DNA of 27,367 bases. It comes from Polynucleobacter sp. GTDB lineage: Bacteria > Pseudomonadota > Gammaproteobacteria > Burkholderiales > Burkholderiaceae. This document shows, in pieces, positions 1-8,407 of this stretch. The position numbers were made by a program, and so were the translations under genes. Under the pieces are notes generated by a model, which saw only the letters and a list, made by a program, of their open reading frames with translations, had not been told where the DNA came from and did not search any database. Location of the stretch: assembly GCA_023253245.1 (NCBI GenBank), contig JALRHB010000006.1:1-27367 (forward strand), in the 5' to 3' direction. How positions within the stretch are numbered: position 1 is the first letter of the stretch; every line of letters begins with the position of its first letter.

Positions 1-300
1 ACAGTGATTGAGTCAGTGAACTGGCTAAGAAGTTTGGTATGTGATTTAACTGACTCAATGGAGTCAATGCGTAAGGTTCCCTGGAGTGTAGAAGAAGCCC
101 CTAGCGACTTTCTAGAAGCCCAACTAAAAGCTATTGTTGGGCTTGAAATTGAAATTACTGAAATTCAAGGCAAGTGGAAAATGAGCCAGAATAGACCCCA
201 GGAGGATATCAAGGGTGTGGTTAGGGGTCTATCTGACCCTAATGATCCACATGCCAACACCATGCTTGCCCAAATTGCCTCCAAGAGAAACGGCTTGTAA
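1..300 (+). CDS. PaiB-type FMN-binding protein, C-terminal part (partial)
   Basis: The frame is open from the first base of the window, so this is the 3' part of a gene that begins upstream. The GTG at position 4 is probably internal. About 100 residues are visible against roughly 200 for the whole PaiB family. The recognisable stretch is AIVGLEIEITEIQGKWKMSQ, about residues 43-62, followed by NRPQEDIKGVV. This is the typical C-terminal signature of PaiB-like proteins, which have a split-barrel flavin-binding fold and were first described as negative regulators of protease and sporulation genes in Bacillus. In proteobacteria their role is poorly defined. The gene is followed by the MarR operator region and may not be co-transcribed with marR. 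Family assignment is fairly sure; function is not. Confidence 0.8.
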   Translation, partial: TVIESVNWLRSLVCDLTDSMESMRKVPWSVEEAPSDFLEAQLKAIVGLEIEITEIQGKWKMSQNRPQEDIKGVVRGLSDPNDPHANTMLAQIASKRNGL

Positions 301-370
301 ATAGCCTTAGTTTTTATTTCTTAGATAAATAATCATGTTGTTCAATTCCTCTTTTATTAAAGGGTTTTTA

Positions 371-392
371 TTTAGTACTAATTAGTACTAAA
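371..392. promoter_or_regulatory. 22-bp perfect palindrome, probable MarR operator
   Basis: This is a perfect inverted repeat whose 16-base core, AGTACTAATTAGTACT, lies at 374-389. It sits 34 bases upstream of the marR start codon and overlaps a weak -10-like TAAAAT (389-394). The position suggests autorepression by the MarR-family dimer. The symmetry is seen directly; binding is inferred. Confidence 0.65.
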
Positions 393-393
393 A

Positions 394-411
394 TAGTACG
401 TATACATACTA
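394..411. promoter_or_regulatory. Second, imperfect palindrome with the same TAGTAC half-site
   Basis: TAGTACGTATACATACTA is an 18-base near-palindrome, with one mismatched base pair between the arms, centred on GTATAC. It begins one base after the first palindrome and reuses the TAGTAC half-site. It ends 14 bases before the marR start codon. Two tandem sites of this kind are typical of an autoregulated repressor. The role is inferred. Confidence 0.5.
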
Positions 412-425
412 AATAGGGTAAATAA

Positions 426-845
426 ATGAGTCATTTGGCTTTGGTCAAAGAATTGGTTCAAGGATATCAAGCCTTTGAGGCTTATTCTGCTGAGCACATT
501 AAGGGGCTCGGTCTAACTATGACTCAGTTTGATATTGTTGTGACTCTTGGCAATCAACCGCCAATGACTTGTAAGGAGTTGGGCGACAAGACCCTAGTTT
601 CAAAGGGCACCATGACTGGAGTACTAGAGAGGCTTGAGGCCAAGGGCTTAATAAAAAAATACGTGAATGTAGAAGATGGAAGAAGTTACAAGATTGGTTT
701 AACTAAAGTAGGCGATAAATTATTTAAGAAGATATTTCCAGAGCATGTTGAGTATTTGGCCAAAGCGATGAATAGCCTTAGCAAAAAAGAATTAGATCAA
801 GCAGTTGCAGTATTAAGAAGCGTAAAAGCCTTATTCAAGAAGTAA
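426..845 (+). CDS. MarR-family transcriptional regulator
   Basis: A 139-residue protein of normal MarR length. The winged helix-turn-helix spans roughly residues 30-105: MTCKELGDKTLVSKGTMTGV is the recognition-helix region, and VEDGRS is the wing with the usual D-x-R. Helical ends would form the dimer interface. MarR proteins usually repress their own gene and neighbours and release DNA on binding phenolic, quinone or oxidising ligands. Two tandem palindromes lie just upstream, which argues for autorepression. The flavodoxin-like and pirin genes follow on the same strand with gaps of 33 and 30 bases, so they are the likeliest targets. There is no strong Shine-Dalgarno sequence, only a weak AGGG at 415-418. 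Family is certain; ligand unknown. Confidence 0.92.
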   Translation: MSHLALVKELVQGYQAFEAYSAEHIKGLGLTMTQFDIVVTLGNQPPMTCKELGDKTLVSKGTMTGVLERLEAKGLIKKYVNVEDGRSYKIGLTKVGDKLFKKIFPEHVEYLAKAMNSLSKKELDQAVAVLRSVKALFKK

Positions 846-878
846 ATCAGCGAGTAAGAAAAAAACTAAGGAGAAGAG

Positions 879-1436
879 ATGACAAAAGTAGCAGTGGTAT
901 TTCATAGTGGCTATGGCCACACAGTAAAACAGGCAGAGGCAGTGGCCAAAGGCGCTAATGGCACATTAGTTGCTATTGATGCGCAGGGCAACATCACTGA
1001 TGCGCAGTGGGCCTTACTCAATGAGGCTGATGCAATTGTGTTGGGCTCTCCAACTTACATGGGAACAGTCAGTTGGCAGTTTAAGAAGTTTGCTGATGCG
1101 AGCTCTAAAATTTGGTATGAACAAAAATGGAAAGATAAGATCTTTGGTGGATTTACCAACTCTGCAACAATGAATGGTGACAAGCACTCTACATTGCATT
1201 ACTTTATTACCTTGGCTATGCAGCACTCAGGTATTTGGGTTGGGACTGGTCTAATGCCTTCCAATGCAAAATCTGCAAAACGTGATGATGTGAACTATGT
1301 CGGCTCATCTGCCGGAGCGATGATGCAGACCCCTTCGGATGCTGGCGTCGAAGAAGTAAATACTGGAGATTTAGAAACAGCCCGTCTGTATGGTGAACGT
1401 ATTGCAAAAATTGCGGGCCAGTTTAAGAAAACTTAA
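879..1436 (+). CDS. Flavodoxin-like / WrbA-related FMN oxidoreductase
   Basis: A 185-residue protein with the flavodoxin fold. The phosphate-binding loop HSGYGHT is at residues 9-15. The second FMN loop, GSPTYMGTVSWQFKKF, is about residues 56-71, and a third, GGFTNSATMNGDKHSTL, follows near residue 90. This pattern fits NAD(P)H:quinone oxidoreductases and NADPH-dependent FMN reductases related to WrbA, which reduce quinones by two electrons and so avoid radical formation. WrbA itself is a little longer, so I do not use that symbol. A strong AAGGAG (868-873) stands 5 bases before the ATG. The gene lies between marR and the pirin gene on the same strand, which suggests a quinone or electrophile stress function under MarR control. 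Substrate is not predictable. Confidence 0.85.
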   Translation: MTKVAVVFHSGYGHTVKQAEAVAKGANGTLVAIDAQGNITDAQWALLNEADAIVLGSPTYMGTVSWQFKKFADASSKIWYEQKWKDKIFGGFTNSATMNGDKHSTLHYFITLAMQHSGIWVGTGLMPSNAKSAKRDDVNYVGSSAGAMMQTPSDAGVEEVNTGDLETARLYGERIAKIAGQFKKT

Positions 1437-1466
1437 TAGGGCATTTATCGATCGGCCATTGGGAGA

Positions 1467-2330
1467 ATGATGAAAAAATGTATTGGTATACAGGGCAATG
1501 ATCAAGGACATTGGGTGGGCAATGGTTTCCCGGTAAGAACTTTGTTTTTCTATCAGCATCTAGGAAAGCAAATGAGCCCATTTCTCATGCTTGATTATGC
1601 TGGCCCAGCATACTTTCCAGCGACAAGCGAGCGTAAGGGGGTGGGGTCTCACCCGCATCGCGGGTTTGAGACTGTCACGATTGTTTACGAGGGCGAAGTA
1701 GCGCACAAAGATTCAACCGGGCAGGGCGGAATTATTGGTTCTGGCGATGTGCAGTGGATGACTGCTGGCGCTGGCATCTTGCATGAAGAGTTTCATTCAG
1801 AGCGTTTTGCCAATCAAGGGGGCGTTTTGGAGATGGTGCAACTCTGGGTGAATTTACCAGCAAAATATAAGATGACGACGCCAAACTATCAGGCTATTCT
1901 GAGCAAAGATATCCCCTCTATAGATCTTAAGAGTGGTGCAGGCGTTGCCCGAATTATTGCCGGCCATCTAGATGGCCATACTGGGCCGGCACACACACAT
2001 ACGCCCATGAATGTCATTGATCTGAAATTAAAGAAGGGTAGCGTCATTATTCCAGCACCCAAGGGATGGAATACCTCACTCGTAGTTCTTAAGGGCGCTA
2101 TTCAGGCGGGTGATAGTGCAGTAGCTAGGGATGCTCAGATGTTGATGTTTGATAATCAAGGACAGGATATTGAGCTCAATGTGATGGAAGATTCTGTTGC
2201 TTTATTGCTCAGCGGGCAGCCAATTGATGAGCCGATTGTTGGTTATGGCCCTTTTGTTATGAATACCCAAGACGAAATCGCCCGAGCGGTCCAAGACTTT
2301 AATAGCGGAGCGTTTGGCAGAATCCACTAA
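1467..2330 (+). CDS. Pirin-family bicupin protein
   Basis: A 287-residue protein of usual pirin length. The N-terminal cupin carries the signature HPHRGFETVTIVYEGEVAHK near residue 65, then GDVQWMTAGAGILHEEFHSE. This supplies the three His and one Glu that bind iron in pirins. The Pirin_C cupin occupies roughly residues 170-280. Bacterial pirins such as YhaK and YhhW are redox-sensitive, and some have quercetin 2,3-dioxygenase activity. The start has ATG ATG in tandem (1467, 1470). GGGAG lies one base from the first and four from the second, so 1470 may be the true start. The gap to the flavodoxin gene is 30 bases. The neighbour pair supports a redox or electrophile response; the actual reaction is unknown. 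Confidence 0.93.
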   Translation: MMKKCIGIQGNDQGHWVGNGFPVRTLFFYQHLGKQMSPFLMLDYAGPAYFPATSERKGVGSHPHRGFETVTIVYEGEVAHKDSTGQGGIIGSGDVQWMTAGAGILHEEFHSERFANQGGVLEMVQLWVNLPAKYKMTTPNYQAILSKDIPSIDLKSGAGVARIIAGHLDGHTGPAHTHTPMNVIDLKLKKGSVIIPAPKGWNTSLVVLKGAIQAGDSAVARDAQMLMFDNQGQDIELNVMEDSVALLLSGQPIDEPIVGYGPFVMNTQDEIARAVQDFNSGAFGRIH

Positions 2331-2361
2331 TTAATGCTTGAGTTGAATCAGAAAAATTGAA

Positions 2362-2389
2362 TTGACATCTTTGTAAAGCTGTGTACAAA
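2362..2389 (+). promoter_or_regulatory. Probable sigma-70 promoter of the RND efflux operon, with embedded inverted repeat
   Basis: TTGACA (2362-2367) and TACAAA (2384-2389) are separated by 16 bases, and there is no other strong promoter in the gap between the pirin and efflux genes. An inverted repeat, TTTGTA (2370-2375) and TACAAA (2384-2389), spans the spacer and the -10 element. It could be a repressor site. The sequence match is direct; activity and regulation are inferred. Confidence 0.5.
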
Positions 2390-2436
2390 AATTCATCATT
2401 TAAATCAAGGTGTTACAAAAACTGGTTTAGAAAAGT

Positions 2437-4023
2437 GTGGTCAAATACCCGTATAGAAAAGAATGCCTACTTTCCTTCATGTTTGATTCAAAAGAATTCT
2501 TAGCTGCCCGATTACATTTTTTACCGCTTCTTTGTTGCGCGGGAATCTTGTCTGCTTGTGCGGTGGGCCCAGACTTCAAGCAACCTGATGCGCCTAATGC
2601 TTCTTCATATACTGAGACCAAGCTCAGCAAAGAATTAGTTACGGCACCTGGTGTGCCTGGCGGTTCAGCTCAAGAGTTTGTGGAGGGAAAAGATATTGAG
2701 GCGCAATGGTGGGAACTATTTAAATCCCCAGAGCTCGATGCGCTGATCAAAAAAGCTTTACAGCAAAACCCTAATTTAGGAGCTGCTGATGCCGCACTTC
2801 GCGCTAGCCAAGAAAATGTGAATGCGCAAATTGGTGGACAGTATTTCCCAGCGATTGGCTTAAATGGCGGCGCTACTCGCCAACTTCAACCCTCGGCTAT
2901 TTATGGCCTACCGTACGGCTCTGATACTTATAACCTATACAACGCTACAGTTAATGTAACGTATAAGCTAGATGTTTTTGGAGGAGCGCGTCGTGCTGTT
3001 GAGGGGGCAAGAGCGCAAGCTGAGATTGCTCAGTTTCAGTTAGAGGGCGCCTATCTTTCTTTGACGGCTAATATTGTTACTGGAGCTGTCCGTGAAGCGG
3101 CCTTACGGGCGCAAATGCAAGCTACTGAAGAAATACTAAAGGCTCAAACCAATTTAGCTGAGGTGACAGAAAGTCAATTAGCAATTGGTACTGTTTCGAA
3201 AGTCGATGTTACTTCTCAGAGAACTTTAGTTTCAAACTCTCAAGTAGATTTATTTAATTACGAGCGCAATCTTTCATTTGCTCGCAATCAATTGGCGGTA
3301 TTAGTTGGTGAGCTTCCGAGTAACGCAGCTATCACTCAGTTTGATTTGAAGGCCTTACATTTACCTGAAAAGCTACCGCTTTCTATTCCCTCAAGTTTGG
3401 TAAGGCAAAGGCCAGATGTGAGAGCAGCAGAAGCGCAATTAAAAGCAACAAACGCTTTGGTTGGGGTGGCTACAGCAAACCTATTACCGCAGTTTAATAT
3501 TACGGGCGCCATTGGTTCAGCCGCGCTCACTAGTAACGCCTTGTTTGGCCCTAATGCAGCTTTATGGTCAGTAGCTGGAGGCATTTTTCAACCCCTTTTT
3601 CAAGGCGGTCAATTGTTGGCACAGCGCCGTGGGGCCATTGCAAACTATGAACAGGCAGTTTTCCAATATCAAGCAACAGTATTAAAGGCTTTCCAAGAGG
3701 TTGCCGATGCTCTGCGTGCTTTGGAAACTGGAGCTCAAGCCTTAAAGGCCGCCTCAGATGCAGAGCGCTACGCCTATGAGACATTAGATTTGGTACAACA
3801 ACAATATAAATTGGGCACCGCTAGTTACTTGGCCGTTCTTTACTATCAGAATCAATACCAAATTGCCAAAGTGAAGTCAGTCTCTGCGCAAGCAACACGA
3901 TTTGCTGATACTGCAGCATTATTTGCGGCATTGGGTGGTGGTTGGTGGAATCGTACCGGCCCTGCCTTTCAACCAAAAGCTATAGCGAACAAAGATCAAA
4001 ATGAAACTTCTGCAAACAATTAA
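2437..4023 (+). CDS. RND efflux outer-membrane factor, NodT/OprM family lipoprotein
   Basis: This is the TolC-like channel of a tripartite efflux system. The protein has up to 528 residues. A hydrophobic stretch ends in the lipobox LSAC (residues 38-41 counted from GTG 2437), followed by AVGPDFKQP, the usual mature N-terminus of NodT-family factors. Two outer-membrane-efflux repeats follow, with signatures such as RQRPDVRAAEAQL and the C-terminal QYKLGTASYLAVL. The start is uncertain: GTG 2437 gives a long 40-residue signal region, and ATG 2479 gives 26 residues; neither has a good ribosome site. The gene comes first in the operon, whereas most RND operons place it last. Its end overlaps the adaptor gene by 23 bases, suggesting translational coupling. 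Confidence 0.93.
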   Translation: MVKYPYRKECLLSFMFDSKEFLAARLHFLPLLCCAGILSACAVGPDFKQPDAPNASSYTETKLSKELVTAPGVPGGSAQEFVEGKDIEAQWWELFKSPELDALIKKALQQNPNLGAADAALRASQENVNAQIGGQYFPAIGLNGGATRQLQPSAIYGLPYGSDTYNLYNATVNVTYKLDVFGGARRAVEGARAQAEIAQFQLEGAYLSLTANIVTGAVREAALRAQMQATEEILKAQTNLAEVTESQLAIGTVSKVDVTSQRTLVSNSQVDLFNYERNLSFARNQLAVLVGELPSNAAITQFDLKALHLPEKLPLSIPSSLVRQRPDVRAAEAQLKATNALVGVATANLLPQFNITGAIGSAALTSNALFGPNAALWSVAGGIFQPLFQGGQLLAQRRGAIANYEQAVFQYQATVLKAFQEVADALRALETGAQALKAASDAERYAYETLDLVQQQYKLGTASYLAVLYYQNQYQIAKVKSVSAQATRFADTAALFAALGGGWWNRTGPAFQPKAIANKDQNETSANN

Positions 4024-5332
4024 AGCAAAAGTAACTGCTATTGCAGTTTTAGTGTGGGCGTGGGTACTTACTACTCTAGAAAAGTGGAAGCTACGTGACA
4101 AGCTCACCACTCTTTGGCAAAAGATCCAGTCCTTAGGGACTCGTATGCGAGAACGTTTTACTAAAACCAAGACCTATGCCAAATTGCAGGCAATGACACC
4201 ATTGCGTCGTCGTATGATCATCATGTTGTGCGGCGTATTTTTGCTGTTGGGCTTAATCTTTGGCTTCAATCAGCTTAAGACTTTTATGATTAAGCACTTT
4301 ATTTCAAGTATGGGTCTTCCGCCAGCTACTGTTTCAACTATGGTGGTGACTAACACTGAATGGCAGCCTAAGTTATCGAGTGTGGGCAATGTACGCGCAT
4401 TCCGAGGGGTGGAGTTGAGTACGGAGCTTGGTGGGTTGGTGCAAACTGTGCCTATCAAGTCAGGAATGGATGTAAAAGAGGGAGACCTGCTCATTAAGCT
4501 TAATGATGCTTCAGATGTAGCTCAACTTAAATCTTTGAAAGCGCTTGCCGATTTAGCTAAGGTAATCAATGAGCGTGACCGACAACAGTTAGCGATTCAG
4601 GCAATTAGTAAAAATGTATTCGATACAAGTTTGGCAGATGCAGCTTCTAAACAGGCCCAAGTAGAGCAACAGACCGCGCTAATCGCCAAGAAGAATTTAA
4701 AGGCTCCGTTTAGTGGGCGAGTGGGTATCGTCATGATTAATCCTGGTCAATACGTTAACCCTGGGGACAAGCTATTAACTCTTCAAACGCTTGACCCTAT
4801 CTTTGTAGACTTTAATTTGCCGCAAAGCAATGCTTCTCAAATTCAGGTTGGTCAAGAAGTGGTAGTAACAACCGATGCCTTTAAAGATGCGAGTTTTACA
4901 GGCAAGATCACTGCAGTAAGCCCCAAGGTAGATACCAATACTCGTAATATTCAAATTGAGGCTCAGTTAGCAAACCCAGACAAGAAGATTTTGCCCGGCA
5001 TGTTTGCCAACGTAAATATTAAGCTAGGTGATGAGGTGAAGTTGTTAACTTTGCCTCAAACTGCTGTCACTTATAACCCATATGGCTCTACAGTGTTTAT
5101 TGCTAAGCCAACTGGCAAGAAAGATAAGCAAGGCAATCCGACCCTTGAGGCTCAACAGGTCTTTGTCACTACGGGCCCAACTCGTGGTGATCAAGTGGCG
5201 ATTTTAAAAGGTATTGAAGAGGGCACGACGGTTGTTACTAGCGGCCAACTAAAGTTAAAAAATGGCACGCCCTTAATCGTGAACAACAAGGTTTTGCCTG
5301 CTAATTCACCAAACCCACAGCCTCAGGAATGA
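4001..5332 (+). CDS. RND efflux periplasmic adaptor (membrane fusion protein, HlyD/AcrA family)
   Basis: This 443-residue protein links the inner-membrane pump to the outer-membrane factor. The biotinyl-lipoyl half motifs are PIKSGMDVKEGDLLIKLN and APFSGRVGIVMINPGQYVNP, separated by a short coiled-coil hairpin rich in Ala and Gln. The beta-barrel and membrane-proximal domains follow. A membrane anchor, MIIMLCGVFLLLGLIFGF, lies at about residues 72-89. The 64 residues before MTPLRRR are unusual for the family: they contain an extra hydrophobic stretch and a basic helix. ATG 4193 would give a conventional adaptor of 379 residues, but the longer frame overlaps the upstream gene in a way that fits coupling. 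The pump gene follows after 7 bases. Identity is sure; start is not. Confidence 0.92.
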   Translation: MKLLQTIKAKVTAIAVLVWAWVLTTLEKWKLRDKLTTLWQKIQSLGTRMRERFTKTKTYAKLQAMTPLRRRMIIMLCGVFLLLGLIFGFNQLKTFMIKHFISSMGLPPATVSTMVVTNTEWQPKLSSVGNVRAFRGVELSTELGGLVQTVPIKSGMDVKEGDLLIKLNDASDVAQLKSLKALADLAKVINERDRQQLAIQAISKNVFDTSLADAASKQAQVEQQTALIAKKNLKAPFSGRVGIVMINPGQYVNPGDKLLTLQTLDPIFVDFNLPQSNASQIQVGQEVVVTTDAFKDASFTGKITAVSPKVDTNTRNIQIEAQLANPDKKILPGMFANVNIKLGDEVKLLTLPQTAVTYNPYGSTVFIAKPTGKKDKQGNPTLEAQQVFVTTGPTRGDQVAILKGIEEGTTVVTSGQLKLKNGTPLIVNNKVLPANSPNPQPQE

Positions 5333-5339
5333 GTCCTAA

Positions 5340-8300
5340 ATGAATTGGACCGATCTATTTATTAGAAGACCAGTGCTCTCACTGGTGGTGAGTGCGCTCG
5401 TTTTAGTATTTGGTTTAAAAGCGGTTGGCTCTTTGCCAGTTAATCAGTATCCACAAACACAAAATGCGATTGTCACCATCACGACCGCTTACTATGGCGC
5501 CGATCCTGAAACGATCGCAGGATTTATTACACAACCTTTAGAGACTGCTATTGCTCAATCTCAGGGCATTGATTATTTATCGTCTATGAGTGTGAGTGGT
5601 TTATCTACGATTACTGCAACGTTAAAGTTGAACTACGACTCTAATGCTGCTCTAACACAGATTCAGACGCAGATCAGCTCAGTAAAAAATCAGTTACCCC
5701 CGCAAGCGCAGCAGCCCGTATTAACGGTGCAAATTGGTCAGTCTACCGCTGCGATGTATATGGGTTTTTACAGTGATGACATTCCTAATAATGCAATCAC
5801 TGATTATCTATTGCGAGTAGTTAAGCCAAAGCTAGATGCGGTCGATGGTGTTCAGAATGCAGAAATTACGGGCGGTAGAAAATTTGCTCTGCGTGCTTGG
5901 CTTGATCGCGAGAAGATGGCTGGACTTGGTGTTGGAGCCGATGATGTTTATAGTGCCTTAGCTGCTAATAACTATCTTTCAGCAGTAGGCAGTACAAAGG
6001 GCGATATGGTCTCGGTCGACTTAGTGGCTGGTACTGACCTTCATACTCTAGATGAGTTTCGTCGCCTGGTGGTAAAAAAAGATGGCATCAATATCGTTTA
6101 TTTAGATCAAGTAGCCACTGTGAGTTTAGGCTCCGAGGACTACAACACCAATGTAGCTTTTAGTGGAAAAAGGTCGGTATTTATCGCCATTAAGGTAGCG
6201 CCGCAAGCTAATCTTTTGGATGTGGCGGCTAGGGTCAGAGCAATCACCCCAGATATTCAGAAGCAGCTCCCTACGGGCATGTCGGGTAAGATTGTTTATG
6301 ACTCTACAAAATTTATTACGACTTCAATTGATGAAGTAGTGGCAACCCTCTTAGAGGCGCTCCTCATTGTTACGGTAGTAATTTATCTATTCTTAGGCAG
6401 TGCCCGCGCAGTTGCAGTTCCCGTGATTGCAATGCCACTTTCACTCATTGGCACCTTTTTTCTAATGCAGGTTCTGGGTTATTCCATCAACCTATTGACC
6501 TTACTTGCCTTGGTGCTAGCTATTGGCCTAGTTGTTGACGATGCCATTATTGTGGTGGAGAACGTTGACCGTCACATGAAGGAGGGTAAATCACCTTTAG
6601 AGGCTTCATTGATTGCCGCACGGGAATTGGGCAGTCCTATTTTGGCGATGACTATTGTGTTGATCGCAGTGTATATTCCAATTGGCTTTCAGGGAGGCTT
6701 AACTGGAGCCTTGTTTACTGAGTTTGCCTTCACCTTAGCTAGTGCGGTAGCGGTATCGGGCTTGATAGCACTGACGCTATCACCAATGATGTGTTCGCGA
6801 ATCTTTACAGAAGAACAAGAGGCTTCCTCATTTGTTCACAAAATCGATCTTATTTTTGAGAAAGTTCATCAAAGTTATAAAAACACTCTGCGTGAGCTAT
6901 TGAGTACTTGGCAGGTCATTATTGTGATGGGAGTTATTTTGCTCGGGGGAGTTGCTTATTTATACGCTACTGCACGTGCTGAGCTGGCCCCTACTGAAGA
7001 TCAAGGGATTGTTTTGATGCAGGCTTCTGGCCCCCCTAACAGTACTGTCAATCAGATGCAAACCTATGCCGATCAGATTTTTCAGATTGCCAGTGCTGAG
7101 CCTGAATACGAGCAAATGTTTCAGATTACTAGCCCCACGAGTAGCTTTGGAGGCGTACTACTAAAAGATTGGGATCAGCGCAGCCGAAACGCCACTAAGT
7201 TTCAAGAAGACATGCAGAATAAGTGGAATTCGATTGCAGGTGCTCGCGTAGCTGCATTCCAGTTCCCGGCTTTACCAGGCGCTCAGGGTTTGCCGGTTCA
7301 GGTTGTGATTAATACTACCGAGTCATATGAGTTACTCAATGAGGTGTCTCAGGCTGTATTAGATAAGGCACGTCGAAGCGGCAATTTTTTCTTTGTGGAT
7401 TCTGATCTGAAGATTGATAAACCACAGGATGTTCTTGAAATTGATCGCGAGAAAGTCGCAGCATTGGGTATGACCCAACAACAAGTTGGTAGTGCTCTCT
7501 CTGCTGCATTAGGTGGCGGATTTGTGAATTATTTTTCCGTAGCTGGACGCTCTTACCGAGTAATTCCTCAGGTTAAGCAAGTTGATCGTCTCAATCCAGA
7601 TCAGATTCTGGACTACTACATTAGAACTCCAAGTGGGCAAATGATTCAGGCTCGCACAATTGCCACAATTAAGCAAAGGGTTGTGCCACAATCAATTAAC
7701 CATTTTCAGCAACTAAATTCTGCAACGATTTCTGGTGTGAGCACACCCTTTATTTCACAAGCCGATCTTTTAGAGTTTATGCGGCAAACTCTAAAGGAAG
7801 TTGCACCAAATGGTTACTCAATGGATTACGCGGGACCATCTCGTCAGTTTATGGCAGAGTCTGGCGGCTTCCTTGTAACGATGTTCTTCGCCATCTTAAT
7901 TGTATTTTTGGTGTTAGCAGCACAGTTCGAAAGCTTCCGTGATCCAATCGTGATTTTGGTTTCAGTTCCGCTGGCTTTATTTGGCGCATTAATCTTTATT
8001 AATCTGGGATTTACTACGCTCAACGTATATACACAGGTAGGCTTAGTTACCTTAATGGGATTAATTAGTAAACACGGTATTTTAATTGTAGAGTTTGCCA
8101 ATGAATTACAAGAAGCCGGTCGTAGTAAGTTAGACGCTATTGTGGAAGCTAGTAGCGTGCGTTTGCGCCCTATCTTGATGACAACAGCGGCCATGGTTCT
8201 TGGTGTGGTTCCCCTAGTGATTGCATCTGGCGCAGGCGCTGCAGGCCGTCAGTCAATGGGCATTGTGATTTTTACAGGCCTATCGATTGGCACCTTATTT

Positions 8301-8375
8301 ACTTTATTTGTTGTTCCGGCGATGTATTTATTCATCGGCGCGGATCATCAACAGAGAAAGTTTAAGCAGCAGTAA
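5340..8375 (+). CDS. RND multidrug efflux pump, inner-membrane permease (AcrB-like, HAE-1 type)
   Basis: A 1011-residue proton-driven antiporter forming the pump of the tripartite system, close to the usual length of about 1030. The first membrane helix follows MNWTDLFIRRPVLS, a standard RND start. Six helices form around residues 330-530 and six more around 850-1005, with two large periplasmic loops between. The proton-relay pair is present as D400 and D401 in GLVVDDAIIVVENVDR. The helix-10 lysine is K911 in ISKHGILIVEFANE, where H replaces the Asn seen in AcrB, a common variant. All core residues are intact, so the pump should be functional. AGGA (5325-5328) lies within the end of the adaptor gene. 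The operon ends at a hairpin 33 bases downstream. Substrates cannot be read from sequence. Confidence 0.96.
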   Translation: MNWTDLFIRRPVLSLVVSALVLVFGLKAVGSLPVNQYPQTQNAIVTITTAYYGADPETIAGFITQPLETAIAQSQGIDYLSSMSVSGLSTITATLKLNYDSNAALTQIQTQISSVKNQLPPQAQQPVLTVQIGQSTAAMYMGFYSDDIPNNAITDYLLRVVKPKLDAVDGVQNAEITGGRKFALRAWLDREKMAGLGVGADDVYSALAANNYLSAVGSTKGDMVSVDLVAGTDLHTLDEFRRLVVKKDGINIVYLDQVATVSLGSEDYNTNVAFSGKRSVFIAIKVAPQANLLDVAARVRAITPDIQKQLPTGMSGKIVYDSTKFITTSIDEVVATLLEALLIVTVVIYLFLGSARAVAVPVIAMPLSLIGTFFLMQVLGYSINLLTLLALVLAIGLVVDDAIIVVENVDRHMKEGKSPLEASLIAARELGSPILAMTIVLIAVYIPIGFQGGLTGALFTEFAFTLASAVAVSGLIALTLSPMMCSRIFTEEQEASSFVHKIDLIFEKVHQSYKNTLRELLSTWQVIIVMGVILLGGVAYLYATARAELAPTEDQGIVLMQASGPPNSTVNQMQTYADQIFQIASAEPEYEQMFQITSPTSSFGGVLLKDWDQRSRNATKFQEDMQNKWNSIAGARVAAFQFPALPGAQGLPVQVVINTTESYELLNEVSQAVLDKARRSGNFFFVDSDLKIDKPQDVLEIDREKVAALGMTQQQVGSALSAALGGGFVNYFSVAGRSYRVIPQVKQVDRLNPDQILDYYIRTPSGQMIQARTIATIKQRVVPQSINHFQQLNSATISGVSTPFISQADLLEFMRQTLKEVAPNGYSMDYAGPSRQFMAESGGFLVTMFFAILIVFLVLAAQFESFRDPIVILVSVPLALFGALIFINLGFTTLNVYTQVGLVTLMGLISKHGILIVEFANELQEAGRSKLDAIVEASSVRLRPILMTTAAMVLGVVPLVIASGAGAAGRQSMGIVIFTGLSIGTLFTLFVVPAMYLFIGADHQQRKFKQQ

Positions 8376-8407
8376 TTACAAAATAAAATAGTGATGTTTA
8401 AAATGGA

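Noticed and set aside
284..320. Possible terminator after the PaiB-like gene (GGCT...AGCC followed by TTTTT)
   Set aside because: The stem is only 4 bp with a 7-base loop, too weak to list as a terminator.
7844..8194. 116-codon open frame antisense to the RND pump
   Set aside because: It mirrors conserved pump helices and shows no independent coding signature.
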